A stretch of DNA of 64,000 nucleotides, taken from NCBI RefSeq assembly GCF_014692515.1, contig NZ_JACOIK010000005.1, positions 1 through 64,000 of the forward strand, written 5' to 3'. How positions within the stretch are numbered: position 1 is the stretch's first letter; every line of letters starts with the position of its first letter. Source of the stretch: Sphingobacterium micropteri. Lineage in GTDB: Bacteria > Bacteroidota > Bacteroidia > Sphingobacteriales > Sphingobacteriaceae. The notes under the pieces are model-generated. The model made no database searches. It saw only the letters and a list, made by a program, of their open reading frames with translations, and was not told where the DNA came from. Positions 16,216 to 25,350 of the stretch are shown here, one piece after another. The position numbers and the translations under genes are program-made.

Positions 16216-17154
16216 ATGTCAATTACAATAGAGCAACTAAGTACAAGACATCTTCTAGGAATAAAGGATTTGAATGAAAATGATATTCAACTTATCCTGG
16301 ATACAGCAGCAAATTTTAAGGAAGTATTAAATCGACCCATAAAGAAAGTGCCTTCCCTGCGGGATATTACCATTGCAAATGTGTTTTTCGAAAATTCTAC
16401 GCGCACACGTCTGTCTTTTGAACTCGCGGAAAAACGCCTTTCTGCAGATACCATCAACTTTGCCGCTTCTTCTTCCTCGGTTAGCAAAGGTGAAACCCTG
16501 ATTGATACGATCAATAATATTTTAGCCATGAAAGTCGATATGATTGTCATGCGTCACCCTTATGCCGGAGCTGGTGTTTTTTTGAGTAAACACATCGATG
16601 CGCAGATTGTCAACGCCGGAGATGGGGCTCATGAACACCCTACGCAGGCATTACTTGATTCTTTCTCTATTCGGGAACGATTTGGTGATGTTGCGGGACG
16701 GAAAGTGGCCATCATTGGTGATATACTGCATTCCCGTGTGGCGTTGTCAAATATTCTCTGCTTACAAAAACAGGGGGCAGAGGTTATGGTATGCGGACCG
16801 ACAACGCTTATTCCGAAATATATCGGTTCACTAGGCGTCAAGGTCGAACATAATTTACGTAAAGCGTTGCAGTGGTGTGATGTTGCGAATATGTTACGTA
16901 TACAGCTTGAGCGGCAAGATATAGGTTATTTCCCTTCTTTACGGGAATATACTATGCTTTATGGTCTTAATAAAGAAATATTAGATTCGCTAGACAAAGA
17001 GATTACGATTATGCACCCAGGACCCATTAATAGGGGAGTGGAGATTACCTCGGATGTGGCGGATAGTAAACATTCTATGATCTTGGAACAGGTAGAAAAC
17101 GGAGTAGCCGTACGTATGGCTGTTCTTTATCTGCTTGCCGGACAAAGAGGGTAA
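16216..17154 (+). CDS. pyrB: Aspartate carbamoyltransferase, catalytic chain
   Basis: It catalyses carbamoyl phosphate plus L-aspartate to N-carbamoyl-aspartate, the first committed step of pyrimidine synthesis, in the cytoplasm. STRTR (residues 61-65) is the carbamoyl-phosphate loop, HPTQ (141-144) is the second phosphate-binding motif, and HPGPINRGVE near residue 273 closes the active site. Length (312 aa) is that of a catalytic chain. No pyrI regulatory chain follows, so it is probably the unregulated type. It is the last gene of the pyrR-pyrB unit and is followed by a terminator at 17219. Confidence 0.95.
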   Translation: MSITIEQLSTRHLLGIKDLNENDIQLILDTAANFKEVLNRPIKKVPSLRDITIANVFFENSTRTRLSFELAEKRLSADTINFAASSSSVSKGETLIDTINNILAMKVDMIVMRHPYAGAGVFLSKHIDAQIVNAGDGAHEHPTQALLDSFSIRERFGDVAGRKVAIIGDILHSRVALSNILCLQKQGAEVMVCGPTTLIPKYIGSLGVKVEHNLRKALQWCDVANMLRIQLERQDIGYFPSLREYTMLYGLNKEILDSLDKEITIMHPGPINRGVEITSDVADSKHSMILEQVENGVAVRMAVLYLLAGQRG

Positions 17155-17218
17155 ATGGAGTGAAGAGTGGTGAGTGGAGCGTGAAGGGTTTGTGATCAAA
17201 AAACGTTAAAAAATAGCG

Positions 17219-17253
17219 ATATGCTCGGCTTTTGGAAGTTGGGCATATTTTTT
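17219..17253 (+). terminator. Terminator of pyrRB
   Basis: ATATGCTC (17219-17226) pairs with GGGCATAT (17241-17248, one G-T pair) and is followed by six T. Confidence 0.7.
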
Positions 17254-17416
17254 GGGTAAAAAGTTCGTTATAAATGCATGGTTACCAACAGATGTTAAGA
17301 ACTTTTGAGGAAAACGTGAAAGTTTAGTTATAATTTAGTATCCTGAAGAATTGAGCCTTGAGGTGAGGCGTTTTCATGTATAATGCGAAGATTTAGTTGT
17401 TGAATAATTCATCAGT

Positions 17417-20400
17417 ATGAATAAGAAAATTTATGGTGTAGGAGTGGCGTTGAGTTTAATGGGAGCTACTGCGTTTGGACAACAAACGGCCTGGCAACAG
17501 ATAAACAATGCGTACAAATCCGGAATGGAGTTGTTTGAAAGAGGGAAATTTAGCTCGGCAGCAAAGCAGTTTGATCGAGTCGAAGACATCCGGACTAAAT
17601 CTACCTTGCAACTGGACGAGACGGAGGAGCTGACCCTAATCAAAGAAAATGTTCGCTTTTATCAGGCCATCTGTGCGCTTGAGTTAGGCGATACCAATGC
17701 CGAATCCCGTTTCTTGAAATATATTAAAGATTATCCGGCAAGCGCGAATTCTAAAGCAGCCTATTTTCAGATTGGTCGGTCATATTACGCAAAAAAAGAT
17801 TATATCAAGGCCATCGAATGGTTTGAGAAGATTGATAGTAAAAACCTCGCGGGAGCGGAGAATGTAGAGTATCGTTTTAAACTCGCTTACGCAAAATTTA
17901 TGACCGATGATTATGAGGCTTCCAAACCTCTTTTTGAGCGATTGAAAGATGAAAGCGGTCCGTATCAGGAAGCATCTATTTACTACTATGCTTATTTGTC
18001 TTATCTAGACGCAGAATATAAAACGGCCCTCAATGAGTTTGAGCGATTAGAGGGTTCGAAGACTTATGAGAATAGTTATCCTTATTATATCACGGCACTG
18101 TATTTCTTAGATAAGCGCTACGATGATGTCTTAAATTATGCATTGCCGATTCTAGATCGTACTAAGCAAGAGAACGAAACGGAGCTTTTCCGTATTGTGG
18201 CAGCGACTTATTTTATCAAAGGAGATTTAGAAAAATCAAAAAGCTATTACGATAAATTTCAAGCCCAGGATCAAGGCAAAACACAAAATAACCAAGATAG
18301 CTATCAGATAGGTTATATTGCCTATAGGTTGAAAGACTATGAAAAAGCGATCACTGAATTGGAGAAATTGAGCGAGCCAGATGCCTATTACCAGAGCGCT
18401 ATGATTACCCTGGGAGATGCTTTTTTGAAAACCGGAAATAAGCAAAGTGCACGTAACGCTTTCTTTCGGGCTTCAAAGCTGGATTTTGATCCTGAGCTTA
18501 AAGAAGAGGGACTTTTTAATTACGCCAAGTTGTCTTATGAATTGGAATTTCATCAGGTGGCCTTGGATGCGACGCAGGAATATTTAGATACATATCCACG
18601 TTCTGCACGTCAGGAAGAAGCAAAGACCTTGTTGGCAGAGGTGCTATTGAGTACGAAAAACTACCGTGCGGCGGTAGATATTTTGGAGAGTATCGGGAAG
18701 CGCGGTCGGGATGCAAATGCGGCCTATCAGAAGGTAACGTATTATCGTGGCCTGGAATTCTACAATGAACGTGCTTTTGAGAATGCTATATCTATGTTCA
18801 TGCGTTCTGAAGCCAACCGGTATGATGAAGAGATATATGCATTGGCATTATATTGGAAAGCAGAAGCGATGTACGAAGTTCGTAAATATGGGGAGGCAGT
18901 AGGAAATTTCAATAAGTTCATGCAACTGCCAGCAGCTCGTAAAACCGATGTTTATAGCTATGCGAATTATGCACTAGCCTATGCTGCGTTTCGCAATGAT
19001 CGTTATAATACCGCTGCTAATTATTTTGAGCGATTTTTGGCAACCGGAGGCAAAGATGGTATAGAATTGAACACGCGCAACGATGCCATTGCCCGCTTGG
19101 CCGACTCTTATTTCGGTATGAAGAACTACGGTAGGGCCATGGAGTACTATAACCGCTTGATTAATTCGAATGCCGCAAGCCAAGATTATGCCTTATTCCA
19201 AAGAGGTATTATACAGGGGTTGCAAGGCGATAATAATGCGAAAATTGCCACATTAAATTCCGTTATTCAAAAATATCCTAAATCAAATTATGCGGATGAT
19301 GTGGCTTTTGAAATTCCCTATACTTATTTCTTAATGGGAGACCATGACCGTGCAATTGGTGGCTTACAGCAGATGGTGGAAGAATACCCGCGTAGTAGCT
19401 ACGTACCGAGGGCATTGGTTACGATTGGATTAGTTCAGTATAATAAAAATGATAACGATGCGGCATTAAAGACTTTTCAGCGTGTAGTAGACCAATATGC
19501 GATAACGGATGAGGCGCAGCAAGCCATGCGTTCTATCGAAAATATTTACCTGGATAAAGGAGATGCTACCGGCTATATTCGCTATGCAACGAGTACGAAT
19601 ATTGGTGATCTAAGCACAGCGGAACAAGACGGCCATACTTTTAGCGTAGCAAAAACACTATTTGATAGAGGTAACTATCAAGGAGCCGTAGAAGCTATCA
19701 ACGCCTACTTTGATAAATTTCCAAAACCCATTCAGGAAAAACATGCACGATTTATCCGAGGAGAAAGTTATGCCCGGCTAGGCAAAGACAGTGAAGCGCT
19801 TCATGATTTTAATATTATTATGAACGACTGGACGAGTGCTTATACCGAGCAAACACTGGTCAGTGTTGCCCGGCTACATCTGAAGAAGAAGGCTTATAAC
19901 GAGGCTGTGCAGGTATTAAGGAAATTAGAATTGACTTCCGAATATAAGTCGAATTACGGTTTTGCGATCAAAAACCAGTTGATCGCCTACTATCATATAG
20001 GCGATTATGCGGAGACACAGACCTACGCGAAATTGGTAAAAGAACACGATAAATCTTCCGAAGAAGATATCGCCTTGGCTCATCTTTATGCTGGTAAAGC
20101 GTATGTCGCGACCAACAAACTTGCAGATGCACTTAAAGAATTTAAGCTGGCCGCATTGAAGAGTAATACAATTACGGGGGCAGAAGCAAGATACCTTGTG
20201 GCGGAACAACAGTTGAAATCGAAGCAATATGATAAAGCAATCGAATCCGCATTTGATATTGCCAATACCTTCTCGTCTTATGATTATTGGGTAGCAAAAG
20301 GATTTATCTTGATGGCAGATGCCTACGCTGGCAAAGGAGATACCTTCCAAGCGAAATCAACATTGGAAAGTGTAATCGATAATTATGATAATCAAGAGGA

Positions 20401-20446
20401 CGATGTGCTAAAAGAAGCCAAGTCTCGTTTACAAAAATTGAAATAA
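17417..20446 (+). CDS. Large periplasmic tetratricopeptide-repeat protein
   Basis: A signal peptide (ends AFGQ, about residue 22) is followed by TPR and Sel1-like helical repeats along nearly the whole 1009 residues (for example AKDYIKAIEWFEKI-like units, and YYNRLINSN preceded by GRAMEY). Such proteins act as periplasmic scaffolds and resemble the YbgF/CpoB repeat part. It opens a same-strand run with a barrel protein, a HU/SPOR protein, ExbB, ExbD and a TonB-like protein, so a role in energised envelope maintenance is likely. The spacing to the next gene is 9-15 nt. No catalytic motif is seen. Confidence 0.85.
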   Translation: MNKKIYGVGVALSLMGATAFGQQTAWQQINNAYKSGMELFERGKFSSAAKQFDRVEDIRTKSTLQLDETEELTLIKENVRFYQAICALELGDTNAESRFLKYIKDYPASANSKAAYFQIGRSYYAKKDYIKAIEWFEKIDSKNLAGAENVEYRFKLAYAKFMTDDYEASKPLFERLKDESGPYQEASIYYYAYLSYLDAEYKTALNEFERLEGSKTYENSYPYYITALYFLDKRYDDVLNYALPILDRTKQENETELFRIVAATYFIKGDLEKSKSYYDKFQAQDQGKTQNNQDSYQIGYIAYRLKDYEKAITELEKLSEPDAYYQSAMITLGDAFLKTGNKQSARNAFFRASKLDFDPELKEEGLFNYAKLSYELEFHQVALDATQEYLDTYPRSARQEEAKTLLAEVLLSTKNYRAAVDILESIGKRGRDANAAYQKVTYYRGLEFYNERAFENAISMFMRSEANRYDEEIYALALYWKAEAMYEVRKYGEAVGNFNKFMQLPAARKTDVYSYANYALAYAAFRNDRYNTAANYFERFLATGGKDGIELNTRNDAIARLADSYFGMKNYGRAMEYYNRLINSNAASQDYALFQRGIIQGLQGDNNAKIATLNSVIQKYPKSNYADDVAFEIPYTYFLMGDHDRAIGGLQQMVEEYPRSSYVPRALVTIGLVQYNKNDNDAALKTFQRVVDQYAITDEAQQAMRSIENIYLDKGDATGYIRYATSTNIGDLSTAEQDGHTFSVAKTLFDRGNYQGAVEAINAYFDKFPKPIQEKHARFIRGESYARLGKDSEALHDFNIIMNDWTSAYTEQTLVSVARLHLKKKAYNEAVQVLRKLELTSEYKSNYGFAIKNQLIAYYHIGDYAETQTYAKLVKEHDKSSEEDIALAHLYAGKAYVATNKLADALKEFKLAALKSNTITGAEARYLVAEQQLKSKQYDKAIESAFDIANTFSSYDYWVAKGFILMADAYAGKGDTFQAKSTLESVIDNYDNQEDDVLKEAKSRLQKLK

Positions 20447-20461
20447 TAAGCATAGGTGAGA

Positions 20462-22204
20462 ATGATGAACTTGCATAAAACAGTATTTGGGAAGTACGCC
20501 ATCATGGCGTTATTACTTGGTATAGGTGTGGAGGGATATGCACAGGGGCGGGATACCGTTCCTGATAGACCGGTAACGATCGATTCTTTTGATATCGTCC
20601 GTGATTATAGACCTATTCTTGCAGATGCGGTTAAGATTCGCCGTAGTCCGGATATGACGAACAAGCGCAGCTACATGCCGAAACTGTCCTATGGAAATAT
20701 ACCGGACAAAAAGTTGGATATTAACACGGGATTAAAAGAACTAAATGTGCAGGAAACACCTTTTTCACAAGCACAAGATCTACGAAGTAATTATGTGAAA
20801 TTTGGTCTCGGAAATTTCAACACCATTTTGGGTGAAGGTTATTTCTCTTATGATGAGTACGAGGATATGCAGGTGGGCGGTTTCCTAAAACATTTAAGTC
20901 AAAAAGGAAGTCTGGAAGGACAAAAGTTTTCTCGTCAAGAAGTGGGGGTATTTGGCAAGCGAATCCTACCTTTATTTACGGTAGATGGTTTAGTCGGCTA
21001 TAACCGCTATGCCACCAACTTTTACGGGATACCCTTGGCAAATGACGGCATGACGACCTTGAACCCGTCACCGGAGAGCCAGGCGTTCAACGATATCTAC
21101 TTTACGGGTGAGCTGACTAGTAACTACGATCCGAATGACGATCAAGCATTAAGCTATTCCGCAAAGTTGGATGCCTACTCGTTTAGTGATAAGTTTGACG
21201 CGAAAGAAACGTCTGTTGCGTTATCTGCTTATTTAAACAAGCGTGTGAACGCTTTTAACGTTGGTGCAAATGTGAGCGTGGATATAAATAGTGTAGATGG
21301 GACTAACAATCTGGCTAATGGGGGAAGAACAAAGAATTCTCTAGCCATCTTAAATCCTTATATTCGTTTTAAAGGAGATAATTACGCTATTACGTTAGGC
21401 GCTAATTTTATTCCCGAATTTGGTGATAGTACCAGCTTCAATATTTTTCCATCCGCGGAAGTGGACTTTGCATTGGCCCCCGAATATTTCCATATTTTCG
21501 GCGGGGTAAATGGTGGTGTGAAAAAGGCTTCTTACCGGGAATTTGCCAGACAAAATCCGTTCCTAGGCCCTAACTTAGCTATTCAGAATATGGTAGAGCG
21601 TTTACACGTCTTTGGGGGGATTAAAGGCAATGCAGGGGCTACATTCGGATATAAGGTAAAAGCGATATATAGACAATTGGAGGGAATGCCTTTGTTTGTC
21701 AACAATATGGGGACTCCTTTTCAGTTTGATATGGTATATGACGGCGATGGCGATAAAGCGGTAAAACATGTGGGTATAGAGGGAGAACTTAATGTACGCC
21801 TTTCCGAACTCGTAAATTTGGGCGGTCGACTGAATATTGACCAATATACGACTGCCCAACAAGAGGAAGCTTGGCACACACCAAAGCTACGGTTGGCTGC
21901 AAATGCACGATTTAATATTTCGGAAAAATTATATATAGATGCAGAAGCGTTATTCCATGGTGTTTCCTATGGGAAAACCTTTGATTACGATGCAGGTACA
22001 GGTACCGTAATTTCGGCAGATGATTACTATAGAAAAGAAGTGCCTTCTTTTTTTGACCTGAGTGCAGGGGCAGAGTATAAAGCGACAAAACAACTGGGCT
22101 TATTTGTGAAAGCAAATAATATGTTCAATACCGAATATCAAACATATTTATATTATCCGAAACTCGGATTTAACGTGCTCGGTGGTTTAAATTTTTCATT
22201 TTAA
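20462..22204 (+). CDS. Outer-membrane beta-barrel protein, TonB-receptor-like without plug
   Basis: A signal peptide ends near GYAQ (about residue 30). The remainder is rich in amphipathic strands with aromatic girdles and closes with NVLGGLNFSF, the usual C-terminal beta signal. It resembles the barrel part of TonB receptors, but I see neither a plug domain nor a carboxypeptidase-regulatory domain, and 580 aa is short for a receptor. It follows the TPR gene closely, with AGGTGAG just before tandem ATGs (20462 and 20465), so the exact start is uncertain. The context suggests it works with the TPR protein and the ExbB/ExbD/TonB set. Confidence 0.75.
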   Translation: MMNLHKTVFGKYAIMALLLGIGVEGYAQGRDTVPDRPVTIDSFDIVRDYRPILADAVKIRRSPDMTNKRSYMPKLSYGNIPDKKLDINTGLKELNVQETPFSQAQDLRSNYVKFGLGNFNTILGEGYFSYDEYEDMQVGGFLKHLSQKGSLEGQKFSRQEVGVFGKRILPLFTVDGLVGYNRYATNFYGIPLANDGMTTLNPSPESQAFNDIYFTGELTSNYDPNDDQALSYSAKLDAYSFSDKFDAKETSVALSAYLNKRVNAFNVGANVSVDINSVDGTNNLANGGRTKNSLAILNPYIRFKGDNYAITLGANFIPEFGDSTSFNIFPSAEVDFALAPEYFHIFGGVNGGVKKASYREFARQNPFLGPNLAIQNMVERLHVFGGIKGNAGATFGYKVKAIYRQLEGMPLFVNNMGTPFQFDMVYDGDGDKAVKHVGIEGELNVRLSELVNLGGRLNIDQYTTAQQEEAWHTPKLRLAANARFNISEKLYIDAEALFHGVSYGKTFDYDAGTGTVISADDYYRKEVPSFFDLSAGAEYKATKQLGLFVKANNMFNTEYQTYLYYPKLGFNVLGGLNFSF

Positions 22205-22217
22205 GCGCAGAACATTA

Positions 22218-22225
22218 TAACTTTG
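22218..22225 (+). promoter_or_regulatory. Possible internal promoter before the SPOR gene
   Basis: TAACTTTG fits the -7 consensus and lies 20 nt before the ATG at 22245. No clear TTTG stands 19-21 bp upstream, so this is tentative. Confidence 0.35.
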
Positions 22226-22244
22226 TAAGTTAATAGAAACTAGG

Positions 22245-23324
22245 ATGAATTTAGGTAAAAACGTTTATAATCTGTTAAAGAGACAACCCGAAGTATACGT
22301 AGAAGGGTTGGGCTCTTTTAGACGGACTCATACGCCAGCAACGTATGATGAGAAACGGAATGTCTATCTTCCTCCTATTACGTATATTGATTTCGATCGG
22401 ACGAGCCAGAAAGGATACGATTTCATCCAATATATACAACAGCTTCAGCTTATAGACCGGAAGGAAGCCGAAGAATCTGTAGCGTCTCAAGTAGCGGATT
22501 TGCTTAGCCGTGTACATGCCGATGGTCAGGCCAAATTGGATGACTTAGGTCATTTGGTGAGCTACGGAGACAGTTATGTGTTTAAAGCATTGGATTTGTC
22601 GGGCTTTCATTATGAGCCCGTAGAAGCAATAGCCGGTCAGCCACAACCTGTAAAAGAGGAAATACCGGAACCAGAACAACCGGAGGTGACGCATGTAGAG
22701 GATGAGCTTGCTGTTGTTGAAGAAGAACCGCAGGAGGAAATACAAACAACTGCAGAGATAGAGCAACCTATTGCAGCGGATATTGTGATTCCAGAGACTG
22801 CCGATGAAGAGGAAGTGCCGACATCGCGCAGTAACACGATATGGTATGTTATTATGGTGTTGGTCGCGTTGGGTATCATGGTCGCGTTGTATTTGGCGAA
22901 CCAAAACCAACCAACAACGGCACGCGAGCAGGTATCTGTACCGACTGTCGACTCGAACCGGAATAAACAAGATACAGCCGCGTTTTCTCTTGTGGGAGAC
23001 TCTACGCGTGTCGCTGATTCACTAATACAGAATAATATCGACAGTACGGAAATAAAAGTAGGGGGGAAGGAGCCGTTGGTTCCCGAACACCACACCTGGC
23101 AGATTGTAATAGGTTCACACAAAACATTGGCGCAGGCGTACGAACAAGCGGAATCGTACCAAAAAGCTGGATTCCCTCGGGTGAGGGTGATTCCAAGCAA
23201 CTTAGCGAAGAATCGTAAGAAAGTGATCTGGGATTCTTACGAAACAAAACAGGAAGCGGATTCGGCATTAAAATATGTGCAAAGACATCACATTAGGGAT
23301 GCTTGGCCGGATCAGATTAAATAA
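22245..23324 (+). CDS. HU-CCDC81 domain / SPOR domain membrane protein
   Basis: Three parts are visible. Residues 1-120 are two small domains of the bacterial HU-CCDC81 type (VYVEGLGSFRRTHTPATYD; VSYGDSYVFKALDL). An acidic, Pro/Glu-rich linker follows (130-192). One membrane helix (199-218) leads to a periplasmic part ending in a SPOR domain (about 280-355; HTWQIVIGSHKTLAQAYEQA, then RVRVIPSNL). SPOR domains bind denuded septal peptidoglycan, and HU-like domains bind DNA or protein, so the protein could link the cell interior to the division septum. That role is an inference. Confidence 0.85.
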   Translation: MNLGKNVYNLLKRQPEVYVEGLGSFRRTHTPATYDEKRNVYLPPITYIDFDRTSQKGYDFIQYIQQLQLIDRKEAEESVASQVADLLSRVHADGQAKLDDLGHLVSYGDSYVFKALDLSGFHYEPVEAIAGQPQPVKEEIPEPEQPEVTHVEDELAVVEEEPQEEIQTTAEIEQPIAADIVIPETADEEEVPTSRSNTIWYVIMVLVALGIMVALYLANQNQPTTAREQVSVPTVDSNRNKQDTAAFSLVGDSTRVADSLIQNNIDSTEIKVGGKEPLVPEHHTWQIVIGSHKTLAQAYEQAESYQKAGFPRVRVIPSNLAKNRKKVIWDSYETKQEADSALKYVQRHHIRDAWPDQIK

Positions 23325-23361
23325 AGTAAATAAACCCTATAACAAATATTATAAAAAGACA

Positions 23362-24054
23362 ATGTTATTTATGCAAGAGATGGATTCTTTGAACACAGTT
23401 CAACAACAGGCTATACAGTTAGCGACAACGGAGGAGAGCCTAAACATGATTCAGATGTTGATGAAAGGAGGATGGATCATGATTCCCATCACGTTTCTTT
23501 TATTTCTCGCATTGGTTATCTTCTTTGAGCGGTATATAACAATTAGGAAAGCGACAAAATCGGATACAGGTTTGATGTCACAGGTAAAGAGTAATGTGAT
23601 GTCGGGGCGTTTAGATGCTGCAGTTGCCATATGTCGCTCCAACAATTCCGCTTTGGGACGGATGCTCCAAAAGGGCTTAGCACGCGTAGGTAGGCCGATT
23701 AAAGATATCGAAGGCGCTATTGAAAATGCTGGTAAACTAGAGGTTTCTAAATTGGAGAAAAATATCAATATTTTGGGTATTGTGGCGGGTATCGCACCGA
23801 TGATGGGTTTCGTTGGAACCATTTTTGGGGTTATCCAGATCTTCCGTGAGGTAGAAATGGCAGGAGGGATTGATATTGGTACAGTTTCGGGTGGTCTTTA
23901 TGTGAAGATGATCGCGTCGGCTAGTGGATTGACGGTAGGTATCTTGGCATATATTGGTTATCACGTGTTGAACATGATGGTAGAGCGGTTGATTCTTCGG
24001 ATGGAAACCGAGGCGGTAGAGTTTATCGATTTATTGGATGAGCCAGGGGCATAA
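23362..24054 (+). CDS. exbB: MotA/TolQ/ExbB proton-channel protein
   Basis: This is the channel subunit of an ExbB-ExbD or TolQ-TolR motor, which uses the proton gradient to drive a TonB or TolA-like protein. There is a first helix near residues 32-55 (MIPITFLLFLALVIFFERYI), a cytoplasmic domain, and two further helices (NILGIVAGIAPMMGFVGTIF; MIASASGLTVGILAYIGYHV) with the family Gly/Thr pattern. The start at 23362 is chosen because the frame's upstream part lies inside the SPOR gene. It is followed 11 nt later by exbD. Confidence 0.9.
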   Translation: MLFMQEMDSLNTVQQQAIQLATTEESLNMIQMLMKGGWIMIPITFLLFLALVIFFERYITIRKATKSDTGLMSQVKSNVMSGRLDAAVAICRSNNSALGRMLQKGLARVGRPIKDIEGAIENAGKLEVSKLEKNINILGIVAGIAPMMGFVGTIFGVIQIFREVEMAGGIDIGTVSGGLYVKMIASASGLTVGILAYIGYHVLNMMVERLILRMETEAVEFIDLLDEPGA

Positions 24055-24065
24055 AACTTTTTAAA

Positions 24066-24473
24066 ATGAATTTAAGGAATAGACGACATAAGCCTACAGC
24101 AGAGGTACACACCGCGGCGTTGAACGATATTATGTTTTTCTTGATGTTGTTTTTCTTATTGGCTTCTGCAGTGGCAAATCCCCAAGTAGTCAAATTGTTG
24201 TTGCCGAAGTCCAGTGCAGGTGAACAATCGGTAGCAAAAAAGACCATGACAGTTTCGATTACGTCGGATTTAACCTATCATGTAGATAAACAATCGGTCA
24301 GTTTGGAACAATTGGAGCCTCTTATTCAATCGAATATAGCCCAAGGTGAAGAATTAACAATTATGTTATATGCAGATAGTGCAGTTCCTATCCAGAATGT
24401 TATCGCTGTAATGGATATCGCGAATAGGAATAGCGTAAGAATGGTTTTAGCAACAGAACCAAAGAAAGATTAG
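24066..24473 (+). CDS. exbD: ExbD/TolR biopolymer transport protein
   Basis: This is the second motor subunit. It has a short cytoplasmic tail rich in Arg, one helix (about residues 20-38) preceded by the conserved LND with Asp21, the proton-carrying residue, and a periplasmic domain of about 95 aa. Length 135 aa is typical. Its place between exbB and a TonB-like gene supports the assignment; TolR is the alternative name. Confidence 0.92.
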   Translation: MNLRNRRHKPTAEVHTAALNDIMFFLMLFFLLASAVANPQVVKLLLPKSSAGEQSVAKKTMTVSITSDLTYHVDKQSVSLEQLEPLIQSNIAQGEELTIMLYADSAVPIQNVIAVMDIANRNSVRMVLATEPKKD

Positions 24474-24521
24474 CATTAAACGATTTAATAATCGCGTGGT
24501 CAAAAGGTAAATGAATTAGAC

Positions 24522-25343
24522 ATGTATTACCATACACAAGAGGAAAATAATATGCCCAAAGCACTCGGTCTATCGACTGCAGTGATGGGTTTATTCGTGT
24601 TGATCGGTTTCTTTATCGTCTTTGGAGGAGATATACCCCGTTATGGTATGGGAGGGATCATTGTTAATTATGGTACCGCTGATGAGGGAATGGGAGACGA
24701 CTATATGAGTGTCGACGAACCATCGATGAGTGAAGATGCCAATAATGTGAAACCCGACAAAGTAGACCCCAATACAACACCTGTACCGACACCATCGCAA
24801 CAGGTAACGGATAAGGTCGTTGCAACACAGGATATGGACGATGCACCAGCCGTCCCTAAACAAGAAAAACCTGTGCTTGCGAATGCAGATGTCGCTACTC
24901 CGGAAAAGAAAGAATCAAAGCCGGCGGTTAATCCCAATGCGTTATATAAGGGCAAGCAAAATAATGCCACCGGAAAAGGAGATGGAACGGGAACTGTACC
25001 GGGAAATCAGGGCAGTAATCTAGGCGATCCATTGGCGAGCAATTATGGTGATGGGGGATCTGGTGATGGTAATATGATGTTGGACATTAAAAATCGGAAC
25101 TGGGCAGTACCTCCCAGATTTGATGATAAAGGTCAACGACCAGGACGTGTTGTCGTGTTATTTACGGTAAACAAGGAAGGAAGAATTACTTCCGCCCGGG
25201 CAGGTCGGTCGGGTACAACGTTGTCAGAACCGGGATTATGGGAGAAAATTGAGCGGGCGGTCCTGTCGGCACGTTTGAACCAGTTGCAGAACGCTCCGGA
25301 ATCTCAACAGGGGACAATCGTTTTCAATTTCAAGTCTAGGTAA
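24522..25343 (+). CDS. TonB-like energy transducer
   Basis: A short cytoplasmic N-terminus and one helix (about residues 17-36, LSTAVMGLFVLIGFFIVFGG) lead to a Pro/Thr/Asp-rich periplasmic linker (60-150). A Gly-rich stretch (GKGDGTGTVPGNQGS) precedes a C-terminal TonB-type domain (about 195-273, RPGRVVVLFTVNKEGRITSA). TonB carries energy from ExbB/ExbD to outer-membrane receptors. An internal Met at 24552 is a possible alternative start. The gene ends 7 nt before folC. Confidence 0.8.
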   Translation: MYYHTQEENNMPKALGLSTAVMGLFVLIGFFIVFGGDIPRYGMGGIIVNYGTADEGMGDDYMSVDEPSMSEDANNVKPDKVDPNTTPVPTPSQQVTDKVVATQDMDDAPAVPKQEKPVLANADVATPEKKESKPAVNPNALYKGKQNNATGKGDGTGTVPGNQGSNLGDPLASNYGDGGSGDGNMMLDIKNRNWAVPPRFDDKGQRPGRVVVLFTVNKEGRITSARAGRSGTTLSEPGLWEKIERAVLSARLNQLQNAPESQQGTIVFNFKSR

Positions 25344-25350
25344 CCTTTCC

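Noticed and set aside
22637..23200. Minus-strand frame of 187 codons inside the SPOR gene
   Set aside because: It is a Ser/Cys/Thr-rich antisense frame of the acidic linker, opposite a well-supported gene.
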